A stretch of 64,000 nt of DNA from Daucus carota subsp. sativus (taxonomy: Eukaryota; Streptophyta; Magnoliopsida; Apiales; Apiaceae), in assembly GCF_001625215.2 (NCBI RefSeq), contig NC_030383.2:58456949-58520948 (forward strand), read 5' to 3'. The notes under the pieces were generated by a model. That model saw only the letters and a program-made list of their open reading frames with translations. It ran no database searches and had not been told where the DNA came from. The first letter of the stretch is position 1. Each line of letters begins with the position of its first letter. This document shows, in pieces, positions 42,705 to 55,553 of this stretch. Position numbers and translations under genes: made by a program.

Positions 42705-44087
42705 TATCACTGAGTTAATGACCGTGAGTGTGTTTGTGTAGGTTTAAGTTTAAGTCAGTTTAAGTTGAAATTATTTTTTATACAACAAAATTAGAAATAA
42801 TTTGAAGTCAAGTAAGCTAAGAAGTAAGCTAAAAAGCGACTTGAAATTGAAAATTAGTTTGTGATATTTTTTCTATGACTTAATTTTTAAAATTTTCTTA
42901 TAAAAGTTTAATAGATCATAAATTATTTAAATTATTTTTATTTTTATTATATTATTATCACGTTAATTCATAAATCATAATTTCAAAATTAGTCGACTCT
43001 TTCTTTTAAATCATAGGCTTGTAGCGAGTATTATCTAAAGAATTAAGGTCATAGCAAGTAAACCGGCAAAATACAATATCAAATAAATTATTATAATTTT
43101 CGCAGATGATTATAACTTCTTCCTAGCGGGACCGAAGGAGTATATTTAAAAGAAAAATATGATCCTAAAAATTTATTTTGAAGATGTCCCCGTTATTTAG
43201 CGGCTTGGTCTCATACTAATTCTGCTTCCAAAAATAAAAAATAATTCAATTCAAGTAAGAGTAAAAAAAAAATTCTTAATTTATGTGTAAAAATCAAATC
43301 AAGCGATTAAATTGAGACAAGGGAATAAGTGAAGAAGATTAGTCTAATTCTAATAGGTACATCCCCTTTCGCGCGTAGTTTTGCTGTTTCAGAGCTCGTC
43401 TGAATAAAAAGACTACGATTTGACCAAGAATAGAAATGATCTGATCTTTTTCCGGGTTACTACAGAAGAACTTAGCTGCACAAATTCCAACACTCAACCA
43501 CCCCCCTTTGTAATTTTCTACAACAAACACGACTTCATTGGTTGGATCTTGGATAAAACATTGGCTCTCTTACCAAAACAGGGTGCAAGGATATGTATGC
43601 CAAACCAAATTGCCAAGGCTTATATTTTTTCACATGTCAATTGTTAGTTTCTGTTAGCCAGCTAATACTTGCAATTGGTGTTTTAAAAGATCCTGATTTA
43701 TTGAAAAATCTTCGATAAATTTTAGATTAATTTTAAAATATATATTATCGATTTATTGATTAAATTTTCATTGATCAGAAATCCTCAATTTTATAAGAAA
43801 ATTTTCAATAAATCATGAATCGGTAAGTCGACTGATTAGTTCTAATTCATGATTTCTACGACCATACTTGTTACAAATATATTCTAACACCCAAACAAAC
43901 AATCCTTATATTCATATCCAGTAATATTTGTGAAGTTTAAGACTAATACATACATCCAGAGGCACAAAATGTAATCCCTCAACAAACTGAGCCTTGAGGT
44001 AACTTCCAAGTTGATAAACCCCTTGAGAATCGCCACACCATTATTTCACTAAACTAGTAAACTACCTTGCTTCCCCTTTCTTATATA
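42705..44087. other. Intergenic, 3' side of the S.4-like LecRK
   Basis: AT-rich. Short opposed frames at 43339-43650 have no similarity I know. No gene is called. Confidence 0.45.
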
Positions 44088-44391
44088 CTCCCTCCGTCCC
44101 TTTTTATCTGTCCATTTTGGATAAAAAAACACATACCAAGGAATAGTTGATTGTATAAACTTTTTCATTCAATACCTGTAATTAATATCTTGAAAATGGT
44201 GGAATACCCCTACTTTATGTCTTGAAAACATGAATTCAACCAAGTTTTAAATAAGTCAAGTCTTGAAAATTGAAATTTTGGAGATATATTTGAAAAACTA
44301 TCATTAAATTAGTTTTGAAAGTATAAATGGACAGATAAATAAGGACAAGTTTTTACTTCCAAAGTGGACACATAAATAGGGACGGAGGGAG
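44088..44391. mobile_element. Stowaway MITE overlapping a LecRK 3' end
   Basis: Ends CTCCCTCCGTCCCTTTTTAT and its inverse (aatagggacggagggag) flanked by TA (44086-44087 and 44392-44393). It is 304 bp. The last 39 bases of the neighbouring LecRK coding frame, including its stop codon, lie inside the right end of this element. Confidence 0.9.
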
Positions 44392-46428
44392 TAGCAATGA
44401 CATTGGTGAAGCAGAAACAGAAACAAAACTAAGATCACCATCTGCTTGAGCTCCTTCAGAATATAAACTCCCCTTATCGAAAGAAGATGATGCAAATGAA
44501 TTGATATAGTCATCGAACCCTTCTCCGCCACCCTTTCCATCACCGTAGCACCCCCCGGGTGGTCTCACCATTCCCGGTAACCCAACCTCGCCTTCCAAGT
44601 ACCTCACAACCTGCCTCATACTAGGCCTGGACTTCGCGACATGATTCGAGCACATTAGTCCTAATTTCAACACTACCACTACCTCATTCTCATCAAACTC
44701 ACCCTCAAGCTTTTTATCCACAACATCAAAAGGCTTACCTTGTATCCACTTATCCCAGACCCAATCTACCAACACAAATTCCTCAGGAGGTGCCCTGTTC
44801 TCGATAGGCCTTCTTCCACAAACAACTTCCAGCAACAATGTACCAAATGCAAACACATCAGAACTTGTTGTGGCCCTTCCTGTCCGAGGGAGCTCAGGTG
44901 CAAGGTACCCCAAAGTCCCCACAACACGCGTGGTGGTAGGATTCTCCCCGTGCTCGTATAGCTTTGCCATTCCAAAATCACCAACTCTGCCATTCAAATC
45001 ACCATCAAGCAACACATTACTAGCCTTAATGTCTCTGTGTATCACAATCTGCTCATACCCTTCATGTAAATAGAATAGCCCGGACGCGACACCTTTAATT
45101 ATATTAAATCTCTGCTCCCAGCTTAGCACTGCTATAGGCTTCTCAAACAAGAATCTATCCAAACTTGCATTAGGCATATAATCATAAACAAGCAGTAAAT
45201 CACCGCGAAGACGACACCATCCTTGTAATTGCACTAAATTCCTATGCCGGAGCTTACCAATTGTAGTTATTTCAGACACAAATTCGCGAAGACCTTGCTT
45301 TGATTCATTCGAAATCCTCTTCACAGCCACTTCCAATTTCGAAGAAGGAAGTATACCTTTGTAAACTTTACCAAATCCACCAGCACCAAGTAACTCACTT
45401 TCTTTAAACCCTTTAGTAGCTTTCTTCAATTCTTGATATGAAAATCTATGAGGCCCAACTTCAAGCTCCCACTCTTCAATTATATCTCTGTTCTTATACT
45501 TTCTTAAAGCATAAAGTACCAAGAAAACTGAACCTAATACAACCAACACTGAAAGTACAGAGACAAGAATCTTAAAAACTGGGCTTCTCTTCTTGTGACC
45601 AGAAAGTGAGGGCAAGGACTTGAAATTCAAAACCTTTGCATCTCCATTAGTTTTGAAACTCCATCCTAAAACATAGTGAGAACTTGCAAGCAAACCAGTG
45701 GATGATGAAAAACCAATATACATACTCTTCTGAAAAATTGGAGAAAGATCCAACTTATAAGATAAAATTGGCAATCTGGGCTTTGAAAAAGATGGTGAAA
45801 GAGTAACATTCACTAAATTTCTAATCGAATCATATTCGATCCAAGCCACAATAGTCTTACCACTCTTGAGATTCAAATCTTGCTGAACCAAATCATCAGA
45901 AAAGTAAGCAGCTTTAGCTGATTTATTTGATACTAAGCTGTTGATATTGATCCCCACATGATTATCATTTATATCACCAAACTCAAAGTCTTGAACTGTA
46001 TCAAACTCAACTGCAAAAAGATGGTTGGAGAAATTACCCACTTCTGTTGCATTAAGCAGGCCTAAGTACTGGCTTGGAAGAGCTGATTTGATGAAGTCTT
46101 GAGATGGTGCAACAGTGAAAGCCAAGCCATGGCCTCCAAGCCTTGGATACTCAGGGACTATGTTGAACACAAAGCATGTAGAGAAGGACTTAACAGGACC
46201 ATCTTCGGAGTTCTTGAACTGAATTGGTGAGGGAAAAAGAGCATGGCCCATGAGTCTACCAGTGTTGTTTGTCAACTGAAGGATGCCATGTTTGTCAATT
46301 CTTGCAGTTCCACTCAAGCTTAAATTGGTTTCTGGTTTCTTGAATCCATTGAAGATGAAATCATCTAGGCAGAAAGCTTGGATTGTCAAGAAAATGAAGG
46401 ATGAAAGAAGGGTGATTTTTTTTGGCAT
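44353..46428 (-). CDS. L-type lectin receptor-like kinase, LecRK-S.4-like, MITE-encoded C-terminus
   Basis: A 691-residue single-exon protein. Signal peptide (1-20), legume-lectin domain (about 22-268; FAVEFDT and DNHVGININS), transmembrane helix (about 285-308) and kinase (about 340-615) with GAGGFG loop, K370, HRD at 464-466, DFG at 484-486 and APE at 510-512. It differs from the clade-IV-like copies throughout (EEWELEVGPHRFSYQEL, GWCRLRGDLLLVYDYMPN, PEEFVLVDWVWDKW) and is nearest to the LecRK-S.4 type. A glycine/serine-rich tail follows. Residues 680-691 (LPPSLFMCPLWK) and the stop codon are encoded by the inverted repeat of a Stowaway element; the codon for L679 is formed from its TA target duplication. 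The native end of the protein was therefore replaced. Confidence 0.93.
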   Translation of the reverse strand: MPKKITLLSSFIFLTIQAFCLDDFIFNGFKKPETNLSLSGTARIDKHGILQLTNNTGRLMGHALFPSPIQFKNSEDGPVKSFSTCFVFNIVPEYPRLGGHGLAFTVAPSQDFIKSALPSQYLGLLNATEVGNFSNHLFAVEFDTVQDFEFGDINDNHVGININSLVSNKSAKAAYFSDDLVQQDLNLKSGKTIVAWIEYDSIRNLVNVTLSPSFSKPRLPILSYKLDLSPIFQKSMYIGFSSSTGLLASSHYVLGWSFKTNGDAKVLNFKSLPSLSGHKKRSPVFKILVSVLSVLVVLGSVFLVLYALRKYKNRDIIEEWELEVGPHRFSYQELKKATKGFKESELLGAGGFGKVYKGILPSSKLEVAVKRISNESKQGLREFVSEITTIGKLRHRNLVQLQGWCRLRGDLLLVYDYMPNASLDRFLFEKPIAVLSWEQRFNIIKGVASGLFYLHEGYEQIVIHRDIKASNVLLDGDLNGRVGDFGMAKLYEHGENPTTTRVVGTLGYLAPELPRTGRATTSSDVFAFGTLLLEVVCGRRPIENRAPPEEFVLVDWVWDKWIQGKPFDVVDKKLEGEFDENEVVVVLKLGLMCSNHVAKSRPSMRQVVRYLEGEVGLPGMVRPPGGCYGDGKGGGEGFDDYINSFASSSFDKGSLYSEGAQADGDLSFVSVSASPMSLLLPPSLFMCPLWK

Positions 46429-47480
46429 GGTGGGACTATTTTTTGTGACAAAGTTCTGGCAAGATAATTTTTTTATTTCATGAGATTTGGGGTATGAGGG
46501 AGTGATGGAGGGAAAGTGATTTATTTGTCAATTGGTAGATGAGGAAAAGATAGTTTAAGTGCAACAGAAGAATGCATGAGGACAGGGAGTGACATGTGAA
46601 GGTGACTGTTATGTTCACACAACTTTATCAAGAAAGCAAAACATCACTACTTCAATTGCATAGTGTGTCTATCCAGGAGATGTATTATTAAAGTTTCTAG
46701 AATGAATTTCTTGTATTTTGGTCTTTTTGGGAATATATGTGATCGGTGCCTTGCATGTAAACATAATCAGTGTTTTGGAAAATGGAGAAATTATAAGTGC
46801 TTTGCTATTTTGATAGTCTATTTTTACAGTAGTTTAATTCACCACCGGTTTCAAACTAGGTCTCCATGTCCATTTTGAAAAAGAAAAAGTATTATTGGTA
46901 AGAGCTATATTTCTTATATTATATTCCGTCAATGTAATAAATATAATTATTAATATAATATCTTTTTTATAAAAACTAAATGTTTGTTATATGCGTCATT
47001 TTTTTAAATGAAAATATAATTGAAACAAAGGAAGTATCCATTGTTTTGAAAATGGTGGTCACTATGGTTTTGTGCAAAAAATTTCATATTCTTTTTTATA
47101 AAAGGATATTCACTATATCTCATAATACAAAATTATTTTTGAATTTTTTTTATCTCACAATACTTGTTTTTTTCTTCTTTCATAAGATAAGATGAAGTTA
47201 TGACGGATAAGAAATCACCCGCGATCGTCCGAACTACTTTTGATGCCAATTTATTGTTTGCCGTGTCTTCGTATCTCGGTCTTTCTTATTTTAGAATTTG
47301 TTACGTGACTTATATTATGAGATAAATGAAATGATATGTTAAATATATATTAAAAAGTTATTTAAATTTAGAAAAACTCAAAATTCTTCTTAACCAAAAA
47401 GTCTGTGGCACTGATTATCAAATTACTATTTATAGTACTTCACTAAAACACTGATAATCATTTCAACAGTAACCCTCTTA
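46429..47480. other. Intergenic, upstream of the S.4-like LecRK
   Basis: Presumed promoter next to 46428. The rest is AT-rich with no recognisable gene. Confidence 0.45.
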
Positions 47481-47784
47481 ACTAAAAATAATGTTCTACA
47501 ATCTTGAGCCAAGAATATCAGAAGTTAAAAGTCCAATTTCTAGCCTGAACCTCCTGTCAGTGCAATAAAATTGACTTGGTCAAGTGAAGACTGTTAAACA
47601 AGTGGAGAGTTGAATCAACATGATTTGGTAAGCAATTAAATCAGGAATTGATTCTACCTACCTTGGTGCAGAACCACTAATACATCAAATAATTTAGTCA
47701 AATAAACAAAAAAAAACCTAGAAAAAACTTTTAGTTGTTTGTCAGGAAACTAGTTGCAAAAGAATCAGCAAGCACCCTGATTTA

Positions 47785-48011
47785 GGGCCTGTTTGTTAAT
47801 GAGAAGTAGCTTCTACTTCTGGTTTCTACTTTTCTTGACCCGTTTGTATAAAGAAGTAGAAGCACTTTTAAGAAGCTGAGAATCCTAACTTCTCTCTCAC
47901 ACCTTCTGCTTCTTTTCCAAACACTTTATTAACTTATTTACTTCTTACTTCTGCTTCACTTCTTTAGTTTAAGCAAGAAGTCACTTCTTTTAAGCTTGCC
48001 CAAACGGCCCC
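47785..48011. mobile_element. MITE of the GGGGCCGTTTGG family, reverse orientation
   Basis: Ends GGGCCTGTTTG and CAAACGGCCCC flanked by TTA on both sides (47782-47784 and 48012-48014). The interior is the reverse complement of 42478-42704. The TTA duplication supports a PIF/Harbinger-type MITE. Confidence 0.8.
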
Positions 48012-48334
48012 TTAGTACAACTATGAAGTGCAGGTATTCTAGGTACCCCGTTTCATTTTTTTTGTTCCATTTTAATAAGGATTTCTAATTTTTGACATTA
48101 ATTTGAAGTAATTAAAGAGTTTTAAAATTGCTAATAATATAGTGTTAGGGCCGGTGACAAAAATATTTATAAATTTTTTAAAATATAGTTTTCATATTCT
48201 CCTCCTCTTAAATATTTTCCATCCAATTTTATGCAAACCACTTTTTTCCAGAATTTTTGGTGCCTATCACGAGCGCACACGCTAATAATCACTTTTAATT
48301 AGGTGATGCATTTTTATGAAATTACACACCTAGA

Positions 48335-49600
48335 GGGGGGGTGAATAGGTGTTATGGCTAATATACCCGATTTTTATAAGTTACCGAATAATTAATCTGT
48401 CAAAGACAGCCTGCTGTTAATTTTCAGAGTAAACTGTTAGCCTGCTAATAAGATAAATGCAATGCAAATAATGTAAAGCAGTATGCTAGCAACACCAAGA
48501 ATTTTAGCCAGGTTCGACCCCTAACCCTAATGGTCTACGTCCTGGTCCCCTACCAACTGGTAAGAGATTATATTATTAATCAATAATATCAACGATTACA
48601 AGATTCAATAATATAACTCCCTTTCTCCCTTGTTCCTGTTATCAGCCTGCTGAAACCCCTGAACCACGAACCAAAAGCCTACCAAGACCTATACTTCCCA
48701 AGTATATTCTCCTAGCTAACTAGTTCCCTTGTTCCCTTGTTTTACAAGCTGGATACACAGCAACAAAACATTACACCTTGAACAATACAATGAATAAGTG
48801 TAATACAACCGAAACTATGAACTCTCAATATAGATATATATACGAATATAAGCACTAGAGCTCAATAAAGATTTAGCAATGTAAAGAGTTGTATTTTAGA
48901 AAGCTTGGTGCGTTCTTCTTGTTCTCTACCGAAAATGAAAGCACACACAAATTTATATACATCATACCAACGGTCATAATCCAACAAATTTCCCAACGAT
49001 CTTGGTAACAATCTCACGTTTAAATTTGAATTGAATGGTGAACGTTTGGATGATAGATGTTTACTGAGTAAAAGATAAAATTCATTTGAAATCATCTCAG
49101 TAAGACATTTAAACTAAAACCCGTTTGAAACAAAATAGGAGTTTGTTAAAGATAAGATTCTTTTGAGATAAAATCTCCTATTTGTTAGGAAAACGTTTTT
49201 GAACAAAACTCTTTATAAAAACTGAGCTCTAATATTTATATCAGATATATATAAATATTAGAATCCTTACAAAGTCGTTTCCTATTAATTCTCCTTGAAA
49301 ATAAACTTTGATCCTTATCCGATTGATTCTCTGTTCACGCTGTTAGCCTGCTGATAGCTTGAAAATATTCCTGTAAGCTTGCTGACAGCTATAATCATGC
49401 TAACATCCTGAAATACTGTTAGTACGCATAAACAACCTTTGATAGCATGCTGACACATATCAGTTTCATGTTATTAGTTTGCTGTTAGTGTCATCATCAA
49501 AACCTTGAGAGTATCATTTTATACATCATTATAAATATTATGATTGCGGAAAATAAATAGGCTATCGTCAATTTACTCACCTTCTGCAAAAATCTCGCTC
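48335..49600. mobile_element. LTR-like dispersed repeat (probable solo LTR)
   Basis: Begins near 'cacctagagggggggtgaatagg', a sequence I recognise as common at the edge of plant LTR-type repeats, and runs to about 49600 with repeated 'agcctgctgata/agcctgctaata' motifs. No coding domain is seen. It interrupts copy I of the triplicated segment; copies II and III lack it. The ends are not resolved. Confidence 0.45.
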
Positions 49601-49820
49601 TCCAGGTCACTCACATAATCATAGCACAAAAAAAAAAAAGGAAATATAGGAGTATCTATAAACGAAGGGTCTCTAAATTCCACGATATTGACTTTCAATA
49701 TTTTAGTCGTCACGGCATATTAATTTTTTTTTCCTTTTTAATTATTGGTGACCACAATGTGTCAATGTCTATCATTTTCATGCTCTCTATATATCTATAT
49801 ATTTCTGTTGTTATAATATA

Positions 49821-50049
49821 CTCTTCCTCCTCATTTGTTTAGGTTACTCTTTAGCACGCTTTTCCACACTCATCTTAAGTATAGTTTCATAATATATTTT
49901 TAATTTTTCTTCTCTGTATAAAAGTTTGATATTTAAACTTTTATTTAAAAAAAAAATTTTGAAAAACAATTATGGAACTATACTTTGTAGGAGTCTCAAA
50001 ATGCGTGCAAACAGTAAACGTAAGCTACTAACTGGAGGGACGGAGGGAG
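49821..50049. mobile_element. Stowaway-like MITE
   Basis: Left end CTCTTCCTCCTCATTTGTTTA, right end ctaactggagggacggagggag, flanked by TA. The ends are diverged from each other, but size (229 bp) and TA sites fit. Confidence 0.65.
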
Positions 50050-50089
50050 TACATATCATTTCGCGTTCATACTGAAAAAAACTTATAAC

Positions 50090-52150
50090 TACTTACTTGA
50101 GCCAAGAAAATCGAAGTTAATTTCCGGTTTCTGCCTTCAACCTCCTAGCTCTCAGTACAATGAAATTGACTCACTCAAGTGAAGAACGGATGCCTGTCAA
50201 CATGTTTAGACTTTAGAGTTGAATGAACATGGTTTGGTAAGCAATTAAATCAGGAATTGATTCTACCAACCATGTTGCACAACCACTTATGAATCAAATA
50301 ATTACTTTTTTTCCTATCTAATTTTATACACGTTTTTTCAACTGCTCGACAAACATTTCAATATTTTTATAAAATATAATTCCGTTGCTTATTTTTGAGA
50401 TTTTTTTTTCCCGAATAAAATTTAACATCCAAACTTTAATTCAAAAAAAAAATTAAAAATAAATTACAAAACTACACTTTACAGGAGAATTAAAGGCCGT
50501 GCGGCGTCGCTGTCCCCAAACGTGAAGGGGTGTAGGGAGTAGTCAAATTAATACAGAAAACAAACATTAAAAAACCTTTTAGTTGTTTCTGAGCAAACTT
50601 TGTTTCAAAAAGATCAGCACCCTGACTTGGTAAACACACTGTAAATCAGTGCAGGCCAGTGCACGTACTCTAGATGACGTCAGGCGTGTATGTCGTTCCG
50701 ATCGGATCGGTTTTAGGGTCAAAGCCGAATCAAACCGCAAATAGCGATGTCAAAAAATCTACAGCCACAACCGTATTTGCAGTTGCGATTAACCACATAA
50801 TTTCAACCGCGGTTTAGCGATTTATACGGATCGGTTTACGATCCAACCACATATTATAATTATATAATAATCTAAGAAAAATAAATGTGAACTATTATAA
50901 AATATTACACACCTTAAATCCAAATCATCAGTTTTACACAAAAGTAAAATAAGTGAGTCATAATAGATAATACATGATTTGAAATTTTGTAACTACGAGA
51001 AAATGAGAATTAATCAATGCACATATATGGAGCAGTCACAGAAGCACTTGAATCATGAATCTCAACAATCCAAATCTTCATCTACGTCCAGATGAACAAA
51101 TTCTGTAAATACATTTACGGATCTTGTAATATCATAAAATTAATATTATATAAATATATTTGTGTATTTTTACTATTTTATATAGTATAATAATATATTT
51201 TCAAAAATATAAATGATTATAGATATATATATTTGCGGTTGCGGTTTTGCAATTTTTAAATATTTAAAACCGCATCCGGACCTCAAATAAGCGATTATTT
51301 AAAATATCATTCGCAACCAACCCACATGTTACAGTTATCCGCACAATGCGTTTCGGATGCGATCGGTGCACGCGGTTAATGCGGTTGAGTGGATGTCTGT
51401 GCACCCCTACAAGCTGGACTTAAAAATCATCATGCCAATTTTTTGTTCCATCAATAAGAATCTCTAATTTTTGATATTAAATCTAAATAAAAAATTTTAA
51501 ATTGCTAACAAAATTGTGCTGAAAGCTATGTCATAACTTATTTGTCATCAAATCCGTCATTTACAATATATATACATCCTTCTATATAGTATGAGTTCGA
51601 TAAATAAATAAAACTATTCTCGGATCAACTTTCTATAAAAAAAGTCTCTCCCGACTATTGCTTTCATAATAATAATCATCATAGTCCACATATTAAAAAA
51701 AGAATGAAAGGATAACACTCATGACAGAAACATCGGTAGAAGCGACAATCTTGACTGTCAATATATTTCAGTCGTCACGACAGACGTCACACGAATTGTC
51801 TAATATAATTTTTGTAATCATCATGATATCCATCGTTCATGTATATCTACATATGTTAACTATCAATCGTCACGACATATATCATTCTGTGTATTTAAAA
51901 ATATTATTTTTTTTTCCTTTTGATTTCTTCAAATATAATAACAAAAGATTGTTGATAAGATTTTCAATATCCCGAGTCTAAAATGCAAGAATCTGAAATA
52001 TGATATGGAAAAATAATTACTGTATATGCAAATAATTGACCTTGAAAAACTGCACTTCAATGCCACCGGTACATCATGAAAGCTGGCGTGAAGGAAAGAA
52101 GAATATTCATTATCCCACCAGCAAAACTGTGGTCTACCATTCCTGTACAT
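50090..52150. repeat. Triplicated intergenic segment, copy II
   Basis: Contains the same ordered blocks as copies I and III and ends with the about 115-bp conserved island at 52024-52140 (gaccttgaaaaactgcactt ... caaaactgtggtctac), which recurs at 59208-59320. A hAT-like element (about 50681-51410) is inserted. Confidence 0.7.
50681..51410. mobile_element. hAT-like non-autonomous element
   Basis: The right end ends gtgcacccctac; the left end (caggcgtgtatgtcg) is a diverged inverse. The interior is rich in 'aaccgc/gcggtt' subterminal motifs, like the element at 9245-9884. The homologous site in copy III (about 57033) is uninterrupted. No transposase is present. Confidence 0.6.
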
Positions 52151-52879
52151 TTCAATTGTATCTAATTTAGAAAATCAACTAGACATTAAAAAGGTAACGT
52201 GTTCACACAAAAAAAGAGCACTAGCTCAAATTTTATTCTGGATTTATTATTATCAACGGCAACGGCCTAATTGGATGAGTCAATTTGAATCAGAATTTAC
52301 TTAATTAACATAAATATTAGCATGATTTCTCAGTGTTACTGTTATACTATAATAATTCTGGACCCGACAGCAAGTGGCAACCATTCTACTTTTTCTACTC
52401 CTTTTCATAGATTTTAATTAGCTATGGGGTATCATTAGCTTGCCTAAATACGTACTAATTATAATAATTGCGCTTAAAACCTACGCACATGTCCGTGACT
52501 GTGGTCTTGCATGTTTCTGGTAACTTAATTAAATCCTGTGAATAAGGAATTATTTTGAAGAAAAAATATTAATTTTTTAATCTACTTCTTAGAATTAAAT
52601 TTTTAGGATATGCTTAATATATTTTCAAAAATAAAGTATACAGTAACATAATTTTTTATAAATAAATAATTTATTTCAAAAATATAAGATAAACCAAATA
52701 GCAGAAGTCATCATGACATGAGCTTAGAAAGACTAATTACAAATTTATATAGTTTCGTTAAATTCAAAATTTCAAAATTTTTGGTTCCCACAGTACAGGA
52801 GAAATGGACAATTACAACGGAGAAGAAATAAAACCTAATTAATACCTTTATTAATAAGCGAAACCACATTTCGGTGGAA
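52151..52879. other. Intergenic
   Basis: AT-rich sequence with no recognised gene or element. Confidence 0.4.
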
Positions 52880-54500
52880 CATCGGTACCAAAAGTACCAA
52901 AAATACCAAAATTTGGTCACTTTCATATTGATTAGGATTTTATAATCATTATTATACTATTTATAATAATCGAAAAACTTCTGTATTAAATAGAATTTTA
53001 TTATTAAAGACTTTAATATTCATTAGAACAATGAAAGATTCAAAGACTTCTGTATTGATTAGAAATTCATTAGGACAATGAAAGACTCAAAGACTTCTGT
53101 ATTGATTAGAATTTTATTAGTGCTAAAGACTTCAATATTGATTAGGACAATGTTATATAAATTTTTTATTTAATAACAATAATCATTATAGAATTATGAA
53201 AAGATTTTCATATAGTTAGGAATTTTCAAAAGTACCAAAATTTGGTCACTTTCATATTGATTAGGATTTATAATCATTATTATACTATTATCGGATTTTA
53301 TAATCATTATTATACTATTATCAAAGGACTTCTATATTGAATAGAATTTTATTATTAAAGACTTCAATATTCATTAGGACAATGAAAGACTGAAAGACTT
53401 CTATATTGATTAAAATTTTATTGGTATTAAAGACTTCAATATTGATTTGGACAATGTTATATAAATTTTTTATTTAATAACAATAATCATTATAGAATTA
53501 TGAAAATATTTTCATATAGTTAGGATTTTATAGTTATTATTATACATTGTTAGGATTTTATAATTATTATTAAACAATTATGAAAAGACTTCTATATTGA
53601 TTCAGATTTTTTTTATTAAAAATCTCAATATTAATTAAAAAAACTTCTATAGTGTTTAGGATTTTTTAATATAACATTTATCCTATCCGCACAGTTAAAT
53701 CGCTAACAATTTAACTTATGAGACGGTTCTATAAAATTCATATCATAATTTGGCTATCATCATATTATTTTTTATTTAACAATTATTAATATTATCAAAA
53801 AACTTCTATATTTGTCAAAATTTTGTATTATAATAATTATCTCACTAATAAAAATATATTACCAACAAAATTATTTGTTTTAATTTTTTAAAACTCAAAT
53901 AATTTAATATACGGAACAACTCTGTAAATCTTTTATCATGCTTCAGAGTTCAAATAAATAAGGAGTTCATATTGATATTAATATAATATCCATGTATAGT
54001 TTTTATCAATAAGCGGAATCAATATCATCAAATACTAAATATCAAAGTACCAAAATTTGGTTATCATCATATAATTTTCAATAATAATAATTATTATTAT
54101 CATATAACTATGAGAATACTTCCATGTTTGTAATATAATGATTATCACACCAACAAAATCATAGACAACAAAGCTACTCATTTTAAATTTTAAAACTCAA
54201 ATAATTTATTTTATTAAATAAATTAAATTTTGTTATCTTTATATAATTTTTTTATTCAGCAGTAATAATAATTATACTATTATAGATTTTATAATAAAAT
54301 AATATCCTACCAATAGAATAATAATGTCAACGAAATTATTTTTACAATTTTTAAAACTCATACAATTTAATTTACGAAACAAATCTATAAAATTTTTATC
54401 ATATTTCAGAAATTAAATAAACAAGATTCAATATTGATACTAAAATACCAAAAAACTTGGTCATGTATTTTTTAATAATAATTATTATTATCATTCAGTG
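52880..54500. repeat. AT-rich diverged tandem/dispersed repeats
   Basis: Blocks such as 'taccaaaatttggtcacttt' (about 52903, 53226, and diverged near 54049 and 54446) and 'aggacaatgaaagactcaaagact' (about 53030, 53080, 53375) recur at roughly 320-bp and shorter intervals. It looks like the inside of a non-autonomous transposon; no protein is encoded. Confidence 0.6.
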
Positions 54501-55524
54501 CTCTTCAGAATATTGCCATAAAGATAAATAAGTCGGTGGTAACACTGACTTAGACGAGTGGAAACAAAGAGAATGAAGCCATTGTCCATGTTTAAACATA
54601 TAATAAAAGAACCGAAATACAAGACATAAGTCAAAATAATTTGATATCAAATTAGTTTTGGAAAGTTAATTAACTTTGTCAAACTACGATATTAGTTTAT
54701 CAAATAACTATTTGATATCTAATTAGTTTTGGAAAGTTAATTTACTTTGTCAAACTACAATATTAGTTTATTAAATAACTACAACACCACTGTTAGATCT
54801 ACACAAACTCTAACTAGAATTATATATAATGTTTGCCTATTAGATGAATAAAATAATTGCGACTTATTTTGAATTTGTATTCAAGATTAAAGACGCGATC
54901 TTGAATATTATTTTCACAATTTAAAAATCATCAAACAACATAGTAATTTTACTAAAATAAAACACACTGTTAGAGTTAAGTTCCATAAAGTCCGCATTTA
55001 AGCCGTAGTTAGTACCAATCATAATCTTTTTAGTTTAATCATAAATAATATCTTTAATTATTCAAATTTTATATATAATTATTAATTAATCATTAACATC
55101 TTTCAACATTAACAATCATTATGATCATTATTCTACTTATGAGTTATATTTTAGAACATATATGGTGTTTAGTGATTTATAAAATAATTGTTTTATCTTT
55201 TGATTGCAACGATTATATCAAATTGTCAGATATTTACAAATATTATAGACTAAAAAATTAAAATTGAAACGAGTAGATTATTTTTAAATAATTTTGGACT
55301 CTAATACTCTCATTTTGTGGACTCCATAAAACAGAGACCCATATTTTTATGAAATAAATTAAAAATTGGATCACATTTTTAATATATAGAAAGTCTTATA
55401 TTAAATAGCAATAACTTAAATATCATTTAAAAACAACAATTTAATTAGATATAATAAAAATATGATAATGTAATTAAAAAAACATTATTTTTTAATAAAT
55501 AACAAATTTTAAAATTTTATTTAA
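54501..55524. other. AT-rich intergenic, likely Helitron interior
   Basis: No gene is seen. A 70-bp direct repeat lies at about 54635-54775 ('ttttggaaagttaattaact' twice). Confidence 0.4.
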
Positions 55525-55553
55525 ACCCGTGCTTGGCACGGGTTATCAACTAG
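55525..55553 (+). mobile_element. Helitron 3' terminus
   Basis: A hairpin with arms ACCCGTGC and GCACGGGT is followed after a few bases by CTAG (55550-55553) and a host T, the standard Helitron 3' end on the plus strand. The matching 5' end could not be placed; the repeats at 52880-54500 are probably inside it. Confidence 0.55.

Larger units (their letters stand above)
47480..49850. repeat. Triplicated intergenic segment, copy I
   Basis: Shares, in order, blocks with copies II and III: 'gagagttgaatcaacatgatttgg', 'ttttagttgtttg', 'caccctgattta' and, at about 49690, 'ttgactttcaatattttagtcgtcacg'. It is interrupted by a MITE (47785-48011) and an LTR-like repeat (about 48335-49600). Confidence 0.7.
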
